Assembly (NCBI RefSeq): GCF_004331285.1
Contig: NZ_SJOH01000012.1
Coordinates: forward strand, 1-64,000
Reading direction: 5' to 3'
DNA: 64,000 nucleotides
Source: Acinetobacter sp. ANC 3781
Lineage (GTDB): Bacteria; Pseudomonadota; Gammaproteobacteria; Pseudomonadales; Moraxellaceae
Shown here in pieces: positions 55,632 through 64,000 of this stretch (position 1 is the first letter of the stretch; each line of letters starts with the position of its first letter). The notes below the pieces were generated by a model, which worked only from the letters and a program-made list of their open reading frames with translations, was not told the DNA's origin and made no database searches. Position numbers and translations under genes: made by a program.

Positions 55632-56522
55632 ATGTCTTTATCTCGTACAGTTCTCAAAAAATGGTACAAATACCAACAAAATCAACAGGCCAAAAAGTTT
55701 GACTCACATTGGTATATTCGTTTTGGTTGGCTCAATAAACCATTGAATAACCAAGACCAATTAAAAGACCTATTTGAAATCCATTCTCCTAAAAAGTTTA
55801 CTTTTGCCGATTGTTTTTATGTAGAAGACAATGGACGTTACTTTATTTTTTTTGAAGAAGTCGATGACCAACATCCGGTTGGTTTTTTATCTGTTTTAGA
55901 AATATTTAAAGATGGCACCTATACAGAACCACAGACGATTTTAAAACTGGATTACCATCTGTCTTATCCCTGTGTATTTAAAATAGAGAATGACTGGTAC
56001 ATGATTCCTGAAACCAGCGCCAATAAAACTGTTGAACTATGGAAATGCACTGAGTTCCCTTTGAAATGGGAAAAACTTTCCAACCTTTTAGAAGACATTG
56101 AAGCTGTTGATACAACGCCTTTTTACCATGAAAGCATGTGGTATTTATTTACCTCCACCCGTCGTAACTGTAAAAAATTTGGTGATCGCCTAGATTTATT
56201 TTATACCGAAGATATTTTACAACCTAAGTGGAAAGAACATCCTCAAAACCCAGTATGTAAAGGACATCAACAATTCCGCATGGCTGGCAAGCCATTCATC
56301 TATAACGGTAAACTGGTTCGCCCAAGCCAGGACTCGTTGAAACGCTATGGCGGCAATATTGAGCTTAAAGAAATTATCCAATTAAGCCCAACAGAATATC
56401 AGGAACAATTTTTAGAAGTGATTTTACCCCATTGGAATAATCAGGATGATGGCTGTCATACCATTAATGCTGAACATGACTTTGTGGTTCTTGACGCTAT
56501 TCGACTATCACCCAAAGCATAA
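55632..56522 (+). CDS. Beta-propeller glycosyl-hydrolase-like protein of the outer-core locus
   Basis: A 296-residue protein with the repeating Trp/Tyr-rich strands of a five-bladed propeller, as in family 43-type hydrolases and the N-terminal domain of plant GINT1. Segments include FTFADCFYVEDNGRYFIFFEEV, in part, DYHLSYPCVFKIENDWYMIPE, in part, and RMAGKPFIYNGKLVRPSQD. The gene corresponds in place and type to the product called Ghy in Acinetobacter outer-core loci. Its enzymatic activity is not established; no signal peptide is seen, so it is likely cytosolic. It ends four bases from the convergent GT4 gene. Confidence 0.78.
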   Translation: MSLSRTVLKKWYKYQQNQQAKKFDSHWYIRFGWLNKPLNNQDQLKDLFEIHSPKKFTFADCFYVEDNGRYFIFFEEVDDQHPVGFLSVLEIFKDGTYTEPQTILKLDYHLSYPCVFKIENDWYMIPETSANKTVELWKCTEFPLKWEKLSNLLEDIEAVDTTPFYHESMWYLFTSTRRNCKKFGDRLDLFYTEDILQPKWKEHPQNPVCKGHQQFRMAGKPFIYNGKLVRPSQDSLKRYGGNIELKEIIQLSPTEYQEQFLEVILPHWNNQDDGCHTINAEHDFVVLDAIRLSPKA

Positions 56523-56526
56523 TTAA

Positions 56527-57561
56527 TTATTTATTTAGCAAACGCTCATATATTTGCAGCGTTTGCTGCGCCATAGCATCCACAGTCAACTCATTTTTAG
56601 CACGCGTAAATAGCTCTTCAAAATCAGCAAATGCTGCACTTTCCAATCCATTTTTGAGTGCTTGCCGCAATGCTGCAATATCACCAATTTCTGCAAGATA
56701 GGCTTCTGGCAACCATTCAATTACGCCATTCACTTTGGTGGATGCCATGACTTTATCTGCCTGCAAAGCTTCAACCATCACCAGAGGAAAACCTTCACGA
56801 TCTGAAGATAAAGTAACAACATCTGCAAGCTGGACTAAATCACGAGCATCCGTTCTGAAACCTAGAAATGCCACCTGGTCTTGCATATTTTGTTGTTTGA
56901 CTTGTGCTTCTAGAGATTGTCGCAACGAACCATCGCCGATAATCCACAAGTTTGCATCAATCCCCCGCATTGCCTGGATCAGTAAAGCAATATTCTTCAC
57001 CGGTTCTAAGCGACCAATGCACATCACTATTTTCTTGCTTGAATCCAAACGTGGAAATTGTTGGTCAATGCTGTGTTTTAAGCGCTGCTTTGCCTCTACA
57101 GCCAATGCTGTTTGCGGATAAACCCCATTATAAACAATATGTGCTTTCGCTTCTGGAATACCGAGGGTCAGTGCTTTGCTGACAGCGATCACCGCATTTC
57201 CAACTAAATAAGCAGACTTATTCTTTTTGGTTCCATGTACCGTCGTCACAATTTTAATGTCTGCTAAAAATGGACGAATCCTGGCAATCAGTTCAGATGC
57301 TTTACCTGCTTGGGCATGTACAATCTGGGGCTGGATTTGAGCGATCAGGGTCTTTAGCTGCCAAAGCAACCCAATATTCCAGCGGCTTCTAGAAAAATCG
57401 ACCGCATGAAATTGAACATTTTCATTAAACTTTTCGGCATAGCAGGGATGTGCAATCACGTGCACATCGTTAGACAAGGCCAGCTGATTGGCCAAATTAA
57501 AGGTATGCTGCTCTAAACCGCCAATACCGCCACTGGTCGCGAGGACTTGAACAATCTTCAT
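56527..57561 (-). CDS. Glycosyltransferase family 4
   Basis: A 344-residue GT-B transferase. Visible are VLATSGGIGGLEQHTFNLA at the N terminus, the IVYNGVYP loop, MCIGRLEPVKNIALLIQAM in part, and the EX7E in LSSDREGFPLVMVEALQ. It is the last gene of the second leftward block and overlaps the preceding GT2 by four bases. It probably acts on the lipooligosaccharide core at the cytosolic face of the inner membrane. Donor sugar unknown. Confidence 0.88.
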   Translation of the reverse strand: MKIVQVLATSGGIGGLEQHTFNLANQLALSNDVHVIAHPCYAEKFNENVQFHAVDFSRSRWNIGLLWQLKTLIAQIQPQIVHAQAGKASELIARIRPFLADIKIVTTVHGTKKNKSAYLVGNAVIAVSKALTLGIPEAKAHIVYNGVYPQTALAVEAKQRLKHSIDQQFPRLDSSKKIVMCIGRLEPVKNIALLIQAMRGIDANLWIIGDGSLRQSLEAQVKQQNMQDQVAFLGFRTDARDLVQLADVVTLSSDREGFPLVMVEALQADKVMASTKVNGVIEWLPEAYLAEIGDIAALRQALKNGLESAAFADFEELFTRAKNELTVDAMAQQTLQIYERLLNK

Positions 57562-58334
57562 GCATCATCCCGCTTGTTCTTTTTTGCCTGCAAATGCTGC
57601 TCGAAAAGCTTGGCTTCTTTTAGAAAAGCATAAAAAGAATTGATCATACTGTTTACAAAACCGCGCCAACCATTTAAACAACTACGGCGAATAAAATACG
57701 ACTTTAAAAAGGTGACAGGCATTACCAAAGTTAATTTCAATATGCTTGGTTTTTTACCTTTTTGAAATTTTTCAGCTGCCTTCAAGTTTGAATATTGATT
57801 ATTTTTTTCGACTTTGACAAAAATACTCGACTCACCATAATGGTAAATATCACCTTCGGCACGGATACTTTCACCGTCAACAATCACATTTTCATGGACT
57901 TTATTTTCAAGGTCATATTGGCCTTTATTTTTACGGAAAAAACGGACTTTGGCATGTTTTTTAGTATGTTTACTGTTGGGCACCCCTAAAAAAACATCAT
58001 TAATTGGGGTAATTAAAGCATCAATTTGATTGGCTTGAATAGTTTTGGCTATTTCTTGTTTTAATTCATCAGATAGCACTTCGTCGCCATCTAAATTGAG
58101 CACCCAGTCGTTTTGACACTGGGCTAAAGCAAGACTTTTTTGTGCTGCATAACCCAGCCAGTCCTGATGAGAAATTCGTGTATTGGGAAAGCTTTGCGCA
58201 ATTTCATAAGTACGATCGGTACTGCCCGAATCTAAAATAATCACTTCCGAAAAATCAGCGACACTGTTCAAGGTATCTTCCAACCATGCACCACAGTTCA
58301 AAGTGACGATATAAACACTACATGGAATACTCAT
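57558..58334 (-). CDS. Glycosyltransferase family 2, WaaE/KdtX type
   Basis: A 258-residue transferase close in layout to WaaE/KdtX core glucosyltransferases. The N terminus SVYIVTLNCGAWLEDTLNSV and ILDSGSTDRTYEIAQ are family marks, followed by the acidic NLDGDEVLSDEL near 80-91 and a late region with KFQKGKKPSILKL. It would add an early sugar, often a glucose, to the inner core. It overlaps both neighbours by four bases. Confidence 0.88.
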   Translation of the reverse strand: MSIPCSVYIVTLNCGAWLEDTLNSVADFSEVIILDSGSTDRTYEIAQSFPNTRISHQDWLGYAAQKSLALAQCQNDWVLNLDGDEVLSDELKQEIAKTIQANQIDALITPINDVFLGVPNSKHTKKHAKVRFFRKNKGQYDLENKVHENVIVDGESIRAEGDIYHYGESSIFVKVEKNNQYSNLKAAEKFQKGKKPSILKLTLVMPVTFLKSYFIRRSCLNGWRGFVNSMINSFYAFLKEAKLFEQHLQAKKNKRDDA

Positions 58335-59086
58335 AATTTATAACGTCCTTTGGCTAAGGCAATACGCATTTGTAAAGCATTCATTGCCCCATGCGTACTG
58401 ACTCGGGGAATATTAAATTGATTTAATTCGGTGTAGGCTTCCACTTTCTTACGTGTGGATACTGCATTTTTAAAGCCAATTTCTTTTGCCATTTGCTGAT
58501 GTTTTTCATTAAAACGCCCAAAAGGGTAAGCAAAACTTGGACAACGTCCGACTAATGCCTCAACATCACGTTTAGAGTTTTGTATTTCTTGATAGGCTTC
58601 TTCATCATCGAGTTTAAGTAAATTCACATGATGTTGCGTATGCGCGCCAAATTCAATTACACCAGAATCAGACATTTCATGAATCTGCTGAGCATTTAAT
58701 TTATCAATTCCTTCAATTTGTGTCGCAAGATATATCGTGGCTTTAGCCTTATACTTTTTTATTAATGGATAGGCGTATTGATAGTTATCTAAAAATCCAT
58801 CATCAAAAGATAACGCTACAACATTTTTTTGCCCCCGATACTGATCTAGTTCAGAGACAAAACAAAAATGAGTTTCTTTTTTAGCCAGATATTGCAGTAA
58901 CTGTTCAAACTTTTGTGGGGGCATATTCATCCCCGAGGCGGCTTCATGGGGTGTAACTTGATGCAGCATCACAATTCTAGGTAACTTCGCACCACGAAAA
59001 GGTAACCAGAAAGTATAGTTACCTAAGAGATAGAGCATCGCAGCCAGAGCCATTATGCCAATCACCATATAAAGCAGCCACATCAT
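58331..59086 (-). CDS. Polysaccharide deacetylase family protein
   Basis: A 251-residue NodB-fold carbohydrate deacetylase with one N-terminal membrane helix (about 2-20). The NodB motifs are present: LSFDDGFLDNY (the DD of motif 1), the zinc-binding GAHTQHHVNL (HXXXH) and the SFAYPFGRFNEKH segment. It corresponds to the Pda protein of Acinetobacter outer-core loci and may remove an N-acetyl group from a core hexosamine. The membrane helix suggests action on the outer face of the inner membrane. It overlaps both neighbours by four bases. Confidence 0.88.
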   Translation of the reverse strand: MMWLLYMVIGIMALAAMLYLLGNYTFWLPFRGAKLPRIVMLHQVTPHEAASGMNMPPQKFEQLLQYLAKKETHFCFVSELDQYRGQKNVVALSFDDGFLDNYQYAYPLIKKYKAKATIYLATQIEGIDKLNAQQIHEMSDSGVIEFGAHTQHHVNLLKLDDEEAYQEIQNSKRDVEALVGRCPSFAYPFGRFNEKHQQMAKEIGFKNAVSTRKKVEAYTELNQFNIPRVSTHGAMNALQMRIALAKGRYKL

Positions 59087-60111
59087 GCATAAACCTCATT
59101 TGCCCATTCATAGGCTTCAGACAAAGGTTGATCAAAAGTCACCTCAAGCATGAACTGTGTAATCCGTTTGCCATTAAAACTTGCACGTGTTTTATTCCAA
59201 CCTGCTTCAGCAATACGCTTCGCCTCTTCTGGATGGGTAGCATAAAACTGAATTTTTTCAGCTAAGTCGAACTGATCATCAAAATAAACTACTTCTTGTT
59301 CGGTATAGAGTTTATCGAAACCCGGAATGCGTGGACTAAAAGTCAGCAGTCCATTTCCTGTAAGCTGCACAATTCGGTCTGAACTATATAAAGTTACATC
59401 GTTTTTACGTGAATAGTTTAAGCCCATACGGGATTGGGATAGCACCTTGTAATAACCTTTACCATAAACGCCTGGCTGTTCAAAACAACCATAATATTGA
59501 TATTGCACATGATTGTTTTTTAGAGTCTCAGCTAAATCTTTTAGGAATTTTTCACGTTCAGGTTCTTTATACACCACACCACAGAAAATAAATTCTTTAT
59601 CAATATTGTTTGATTCAAACTGTTTTAATTGTTCAACATTACGATGTCCCACATTCGGCATATAAGCCACTTTTAAATGCGGTTGTTTGAGTTTTTCAAG
59701 ATATTCACCACCGGTGGTACAAAAAACTGCATCTAAATAAGGTGAAAATTCACGTACAAACCCGAGTTTATGTTCTAAATACAATGGATCAACATACCAA
59801 AAGGCAATTTTAGTTTGCGGATAACGCTGTTTGATTTCTTTGAGCACATCAGGACTCATCAAATCACTATGACCAATTAAAACTAAATCTGGCTCAATAT
59901 TATCCACAATTTTTAAAATTTCTTTATTGGCCCAACTTGCACCCAGTTTTTTAGTTTTAAATACTGTACCCATTCGGGCCATATCACGAAAACTAAAGTC
60001 ATAAACAAAGTGACCATTTTCAATCAGACCTGCAGAAATTTTACGATCTGTGCAATAAAAATGTGCGCCTTGCTTATTAAAACCAAAATTCGCAATATGT
60101 AAAATTTTCAT
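59083..60111 (-). CDS. CgeB-like glycosyltransferase
   Basis: A 342-residue GT-B-fold protein like the CgeB group. It begins MKILHIANFGFNKQGAHF, has an IEPDLVLIGHSDLMS segment and AFWYVDPLY, and near the C terminus ends in the nucleotide-sugar-binding pattern YSSDRIVQLTGNGLLTFSPR with IAEAGWNKTRASF. It is probably a core glycosyltransferase; the sugar is unknown. It overlaps the deacetylase gene by four bases and follows the ELM1-family gene by 13. Confidence 0.83.
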   Translation of the reverse strand: MKILHIANFGFNKQGAHFYCTDRKISAGLIENGHFVYDFSFRDMARMGTVFKTKKLGASWANKEILKIVDNIEPDLVLIGHSDLMSPDVLKEIKQRYPQTKIAFWYVDPLYLEHKLGFVREFSPYLDAVFCTTGGEYLEKLKQPHLKVAYMPNVGHRNVEQLKQFESNNIDKEFIFCGVVYKEPEREKFLKDLAETLKNNHVQYQYYGCFEQPGVYGKGYYKVLSQSRMGLNYSRKNDVTLYSSDRIVQLTGNGLLTFSPRIPGFDKLYTEQEVVYFDDQFDLAEKIQFYATHPEEAKRIAEAGWNKTRASFNGKRITQFMLEVTFDQPLSEAYEWANEVYA

Positions 60112-60124
60112 GTAAAAAACATCT

Positions 60125-61006
60125 CTATGTTTTCAATAAAATATGAGCGACTCGAGTCGCTTCATCCAATTGTAGATTTAACAATTTAACTTTATTCTCA
60201 CCCAGTAACGCCTGGGTTAAAAGCTGATCTAACAGTTGGGTAATTCTATCAGATTTCAACCGGTCTATTTCAATGATACCCACCTGACATCCTGCTGTCA
60301 GTGCCTCAAAAATCATGGAAACACTATCTTCAGTCACCCAAACTGCTTCGGCCTTTTGCATTTCTTCAAAAATCCAGCCTTGTGGCGTCTTTTCAACTGG
60401 AAATATTTTCAGCTGACTTTTAAATGATTTTTCATTTAAATGAGCCAAAAACTCTTTCGGTGTACGTCGTGAAGTGGTCAGAATAATCTCAGCTTGAGGA
60501 TGCAGATTAACGATTTGTTGAATTGCATCTAAAACTTTTGCTTCATTCCATTGATGGCGTTTCGATGATCCACCGAGTGCAATTAAAAATCTGTTTGGCT
60601 GATGTCTCTGTTCATTCACAATTGGATTTAGTGCACCTTGTGTAGTGATCACATGCTCCGATGCCTCAACACTATCATGTTCAGGAATAATGGCATAATC
60701 AAACCAAGTCACCGGAAAATTAGGCTTCATTAAAATAATCGTTTTCGCTTCAGGATAAATCTGACCAAGCAGTAAAGCGCGAAACTGGGTATGACTGCCT
60801 ACCCCAAAAATATAATCGGGCGGCTGCTTTAGCGCGACAATGCTCTTTTTAAAAATTGCTAAAAATAAACTAAAAACTGGCAATTGGTCTATTGATACTT
60901 CTTCAAAGGTAACTTCATCTGCACTTTGCCTTTGCATGGCTTTATATAAGCCGACTGCTTGTGAGCGATGTCCTGCTTTGCCATCACTGACATAGACAAT
61001 ATGCAT
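60125..61006 (-). CDS. ELM1-family protein (putative glycosyltransferase-like)
   Basis: A 293-residue protein of the mitochondrial-fission-ELM1 family (PF06258), common in bacterial LPS loci, where it is thought to be a GT-B-like enzyme. Marks are VYVSDGKAGHRSQAVGL at the N terminus, the FLIALGGSSKRHQWN loop near 142-156 and TEDSVSMIFEALTAGCQVG near 225-243, which resembles a nucleotide-sugar site. It is the first gene of the five-gene leftward block, so its promoter should lie in the 61007-61094 gap. The activity is inferred only from fold. Confidence 0.83.
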   Translation of the reverse strand: MHIVYVSDGKAGHRSQAVGLYKAMQRQSADEVTFEEVSIDQLPVFSLFLAIFKKSIVALKQPPDYIFGVGSHTQFRALLLGQIYPEAKTIILMKPNFPVTWFDYAIIPEHDSVEASEHVITTQGALNPIVNEQRHQPNRFLIALGGSSKRHQWNEAKVLDAIQQIVNLHPQAEIILTTSRRTPKEFLAHLNEKSFKSQLKIFPVEKTPQGWIFEEMQKAEAVWVTEDSVSMIFEALTAGCQVGIIEIDRLKSDRITQLLDQLLTQALLGENKVKLLNLQLDEATRVAHILLKT

Positions 61007-61046
61007 AAAAGGTATCCTTAAAAAATAAACTCAAAGCTTAATCAAT

Positions 61047-61077
61047 AAAAAAGGCGAAAACCGAGTTTTCGCCTTTT
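61047..61077 (-). terminator. Terminator of ilvE
   Basis: GGCGAAAAC / GTTTTCGCC around CGA, with a T-run leftward. It separates the housekeeping gene ilvE from the glycan block. Confidence 0.85.
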
Positions 61078-61094
61078 GATCTTACCTGATCGAC

Positions 61095-62021
61095 TTATTT
61101 TACGTAAGTCAACCAATGTGCGTATTTAGGGTCTTTACCCTGAACTGCATCAAAGAATGCTTTTTGAATTTGTGTGGTGATTGGACCACGTGAACCACAA
61201 CCAATTTCGCGATCATCATATTCACGAATTGGGGTTACTTCAGCCGCAGTACCGGTAAAGAATGCTTCATCACCAATGTAGAACTCATCACGGGTAATAC
61301 GACGTTCAACCACTTCATAGCCCAAGTCTTTAGCAATAGTAATAATGGTTTGACGCGTAATACCGTCCAATGCACCGCCAGCAATATCTGGGGTATGAAG
61401 TACGCCATCTTTAACCAGGAATACGTTTTCACCTGAACCCTGACATACATAGCCTTGTGGGTCCATCAACATAGCTTCGTCATAACCCGAATGTGCCACT
61501 TCCTGGTGTGCAAGAATCGACAAAGTATAGTTGCCCGATGCTTTTGCCTTACACATGGTCACGTTAGGATGGTGATGGGTAAAGGATGAAGTCTTCACCC
61601 GAATACCTTTCGCCATCGCTTCATCACCCAGGTAAGCACCCCAGCTCCATGCAGCAACCGTGGCATGAATGGTATTATCCGTTGCAGCGATACCGAGTTT
61701 TTCAGAACCGATAAAGATAATTGGACGCAAATAGCAAGACGCTAATTTATTTTCACGTACGACATCAATTTGAGCTTGCTCTAAAGTTTTTTGATCAAAT
61801 GGAACTTTCATTTGATAAATCTTTGCAGAGTTGAGCAAACGTTTTGTATGATCCTGAAGACGGAAAATTGCAGTTCCGTTAGGGGTCTCATAAGCACGGA
61901 CACCTTCAAACACCCCCATACTGTAATGTAAGGTATGTGTTAAGACGTGGATTTTTGCCTCACGCCAATCAACCATTTGTCCATCTTGCCAAATAAAACC
62001 ATCACGATCAGCCAAGTTCAT
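61095..62021 (-). CDS. ilvE: Branched-chain amino-acid aminotransferase IlvE
   Basis: PLP enzyme that makes or breaks down Leu, Ile and Val with 2-oxoglutarate. The 308 residues are the standard length (309 in E. coli). The PLP lysine is Lys160 in AKASGNYTLS, and the class IV signature runs through DEAMLMDPQGYVCQGSGENVF, in part. HYSMGVFEGVRAYE is present near the N terminus. It marks the right edge of the outer-core locus in Acinetobacter genomes. It is co-oriented with glnE 34 bases upstream. Confidence 0.96.
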   Translation of the reverse strand: MNLADRDGFIWQDGQMVDWREAKIHVLTHTLHYSMGVFEGVRAYETPNGTAIFRLQDHTKRLLNSAKIYQMKVPFDQKTLEQAQIDVVRENKLASCYLRPIIFIGSEKLGIAATDNTIHATVAAWSWGAYLGDEAMAKGIRVKTSSFTHHHPNVTMCKAKASGNYTLSILAHQEVAHSGYDEAMLMDPQGYVCQGSGENVFLVKDGVLHTPDIAGGALDGITRQTIITIAKDLGYEVVERRITRDEFYIGDEAFFTGTAAEVTPIREYDDREIGCGSRGPITTQIQKAFFDAVQGKDPKYAHWLTYVK

Positions 62022-62055
62022 GGCGCACTCTCCAAATTTTTATACACAGTCATCT

Positions 62056-64000
62056 TTATCCAATGCAAATATTTGCAGTTGGATCAATTAATCTTTGCCA
62101 TAACTTGCAAACGATCACGCGGGTATCGTGCCAGTCCGCAGCATTCACTTGCATGGATTGATTCGCAAGGGCTAAACGGTGGCTCTCGGCTCGTTCACTG
62201 AGATAAGCTTGAATCAATGCTGTCGCGTCGTCGCTGGATAAGCAACCTGCTTTTGCGGCATCTTCAAGGATTCGTACATTGTCGGAGTAATGGGCGAGAT
62301 CGGGATTCGACCCACTCCAGGCTAACACCGCATACTGTGCCATAAATTCGATATCAACGATACCACCTGAGTCCTGTTTTAAATGAAAAATTCCATCTTT
62401 TTGCTGTTCTTTAGATGAGCCCAAATGGTCTTTCATTTTCTGACGCATCTTCAAAACTTCTTCACGAACTTTGGTTTCGTCTCGCGGTTGAGTCAGGATA
62501 CGGCAACGTAATGCTTCAAATATTTCACGTAAACTTTTTTCACCCGCAATGGAACGTGCACGAACCAAAGCCTGATGTTCCCACAACCATGCACTTTTCA
62601 ATTGATATTGCTCAAAGGCTTTTAAGCTGGTCACCAATAAACCTGCTTCACCAGATGGACGCAAACGGGTATCAATTTCATAGACCCGTCCATCCAGAGT
62701 TTGCGTGGTCATCAATGACATAAATTTTTGTGCGACACGCATGGCAAATTCAAAGCCGCTAATTTGCTTGGTTCCATCGGTATCGCCCTGCTCACGCATA
62801 TAGTGAATAAACACCAGATCTAAATCCGAACCGTAACCCAGTTCAATTCCACCCACTTTGCCATAACCGGCAACCACAAATGCCATATGATCGAGCGAAC
62901 AACGCTGTCCTTCTGCATCCAGCGGATAGCCATGTTTTTTCGCAGTCATTTGATATGCCAAATGTAAGGTTGCATTGACCGAGACTTCTGCAATATCGGT
63001 AAGTGCATCGGATACTTTCATTAGCGGGCTTTCAGCCAGAACATCACTGGCAGCAACAGCCAGCACATTGGATTTTTTAAATAATCGCAGCACCCGCATC
63101 TGGTCTTCTACTTGGTCAATTTCAATGCGCAGCAGTTGCTGACGGAGGGAATCTTCCAAATCTTGACGTTTGGGTAATTCAAAATCCATCGACAAGAATT
63201 CATCGAGTAAAACTGGATAGTGGGTAAGTTCCTCACAAATCCATGGACTCACGGTAGACATTTTAACCAGACGCTGCAATGCACCTTTACTTTCAATCAG
63301 CATCACTAGATATACGGTACGGCGCATCACCGATTCGACCAAGGGCATTAAACGCAAGAGTGCGACTTGCGGCTTATCTGATTGCAAAATTGCTTCAATT
63401 AAATGTGGCCAAAAGGTTTTTAAACGCTGTACTGCCTTTGCTGGCAATTTTTTTAGCGCATGTCCATACCAAAATTCATGAATAAGATTTTTTGCATTCT
63501 CATCCAACACCTCATTCAGCCGCTTTTCCAGCAAGCTAAAACTTTCAACCAAAGGATCGGGTTCTTTTTCTTTAATCAGATGTTCAAACTGAAAAATAAC
63601 TTTGGCGCGTTTTTGATTCAGATATTCAATGAAAACGTCCCAATCAGCAAAACCTAAAGTTTCAATCATACGCTGACGTAAATCCGGCTCACTTGGCAAG
63701 GACTGCGTTTGTTGGTCATTCAAGGCCTGGATGGCATGTTCAACACGGCGCAAGAATAAATAAGCATCCTCCAGTTCAGCCACGGCCTGCATTTCAAGCA
63801 ACCCCACCTCACCCAAATGATGCAGGCTGACTAAACATTGGCGATCTTGCAACTCAAGTTTAGAGCCACCGTAAATCAGCTGAAAAACCTGCACAATAAA
63901 TTCGACTTCACGGATACCGCCCGCACCAAGTTTAATATCATCTTCAATATTACGGCGCAGTACTTCACGTTCAATCATTGCCTTCATTTCACGCATGGCT
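62056..64000 (-). CDS. glnE: Glutamine synthetase adenylyltransferase/deadenylase GlnE (partial, 5' end outside)
   Basis: Adds and removes AMP on glutamine synthetase under control of PII. About 648 residues of the C-terminal two-thirds are visible; the reading frame stays open to the right edge, so the true start lies beyond 64000 (946 residues in E. coli). Seen here are the end of the first catalytic part, including IKLGAGGIREVEFIVQ, the middle linker, and the second nucleotidyltransferase domain with the catalytic GSDLDLVFIHY and the segment KVGGIELGYGS. It probably shares a transcript with ilvE. Confidence 0.94.
   Translation of the reverse strand, partial: AMREMKAMIEREVLRRNIEDDIKLGAGGIREVEFIVQVFQLIYGGSKLELQDRQCLVSLHHLGEVGLLEMQAVAELEDAYLFLRRVEHAIQALNDQQTQSLPSEPDLRQRMIETLGFADWDVFIEYLNQKRAKVIFQFEHLIKEKEPDPLVESFSLLEKRLNEVLDENAKNLIHEFWYGHALKKLPAKAVQRLKTFWPHLIEAILQSDKPQVALLRLMPLVESVMRRTVYLVMLIESKGALQRLVKMSTVSPWICEELTHYPVLLDEFLSMDFELPKRQDLEDSLRQQLLRIEIDQVEDQMRVLRLFKKSNVLAVAASDVLAESPLMKVSDALTDIAEVSVNATLHLAYQMTAKKHGYPLDAEGQRCSLDHMAFVVAGYGKVGGIELGYGSDLDLVFIHYMREQGDTDGTKQISGFEFAMRVAQKFMSLMTTQTLDGRVYEIDTRLRPSGEAGLLVTSLKAFEQYQLKSAWLWEHQALVRARSIAGEKSLREIFEALRCRILTQPRDETKVREEVLKMRQKMKDHLGSSKEQQKDGIFHLKQDSGGIVDIEFMAQYAVLAWSGSNPDLAHYSDNVRILEDAAKAGCLSSDDATALIQAYLSERAESHRLALANQSMQVNAADWHDTRVIVCKLWQRLIDPTANICIG

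Overview
The window looks like chromosomal DNA of an Acinetobacter species (Moraxellaceae, Gammaproteobacteria). It is AT-rich. It encodes BaeS/BaeR proteins of the Acinetobacter type, an aspS-to-ilvE interval filled with glycan genes (the known position of the Acinetobacter lipooligosaccharide outer-core locus), and the usual Acinetobacter mix of riboswitch-linked B12 uptake, SelO, a fatty-acid desaturase and paired acyl-CoA dehydrogenases. The species cannot be fixed from the sequence alone. No phage, insertion sequence or CRISPR array is visible.

Layout, left to right. (1) 1-1240: a strong leftward promoter of stable-RNA type at the very edge, an 8.5-copy TGTTGAA tandem repeat, and four leftward tRNA genes (Pro, Arg, His, Pro) with their own promoter and terminator. 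(2) 1.3-14 kb: housekeeping genes nadA, argJ and secA; a 1-Cys peroxiredoxin; a metallo-hydrolase with a lipoprotein phosphatase; and the overlapping trpA-accD-folC-SPOR operon. (3) 14-22 kb: an ion antiporter, an AraC regulator divergent from a diiron-type hydrolase, two DUF proteins, and trpF-trpB. (4) 22-26 kb: a cobalamin riboswitch, btuB, a cob(I)alamin adenosyltransferase and a glycerophosphodiesterase. (5) 26-45 kb: lipid and envelope functions (desaturase, two acyl-CoA dehydrogenases, phospholipase D-like protein), SelO, an aromatic amino-acid permease, BaeSR with a divergent lipoprotein, PsiE, an RcnB-like protein and the zinc receptor ZnuD under a perfect Zur operator. (6) 45.3-62 kb: aspS, a small membrane protein, an LpxL-like acyltransferase, then the outer-core glycan locus, bounded by ilvE and a partial glnE.

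The glycan locus has three blocks. A leftward operon (rmlB, rmlA, a fused 3,4-ketoisomerase/N-acetyltransferase, a PLP sugar aminotransferase and a family 2 glycosyltransferase) should make a dTDP-3-acetamido-3,6-dideoxyhexose. There is no rmlC or rmlD, so it should not make rhamnose. A rightward block holds a GT25, a GT4 and a beta-propeller hydrolase-like protein. A second leftward block of five tightly spaced genes holds GT4, GT2, a polysaccharide deacetylase, a CgeB-like glycosyltransferase and an ELM1-family protein.

The most interesting unexplained signal is a structured intergenic element of about 185 bp present twice (19582-19767 and 24874-25055). Its three stem-loops are kept by paired substitutions. 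Other points are a nested inverted repeat and possible leader ORF before secA, two perfect inverted DnaA boxes in a hairpin after selO, a ribosome-site hairpin between the B12 riboswitch and btuB, and a duplicated-module lipoprotein next to BaeSR.
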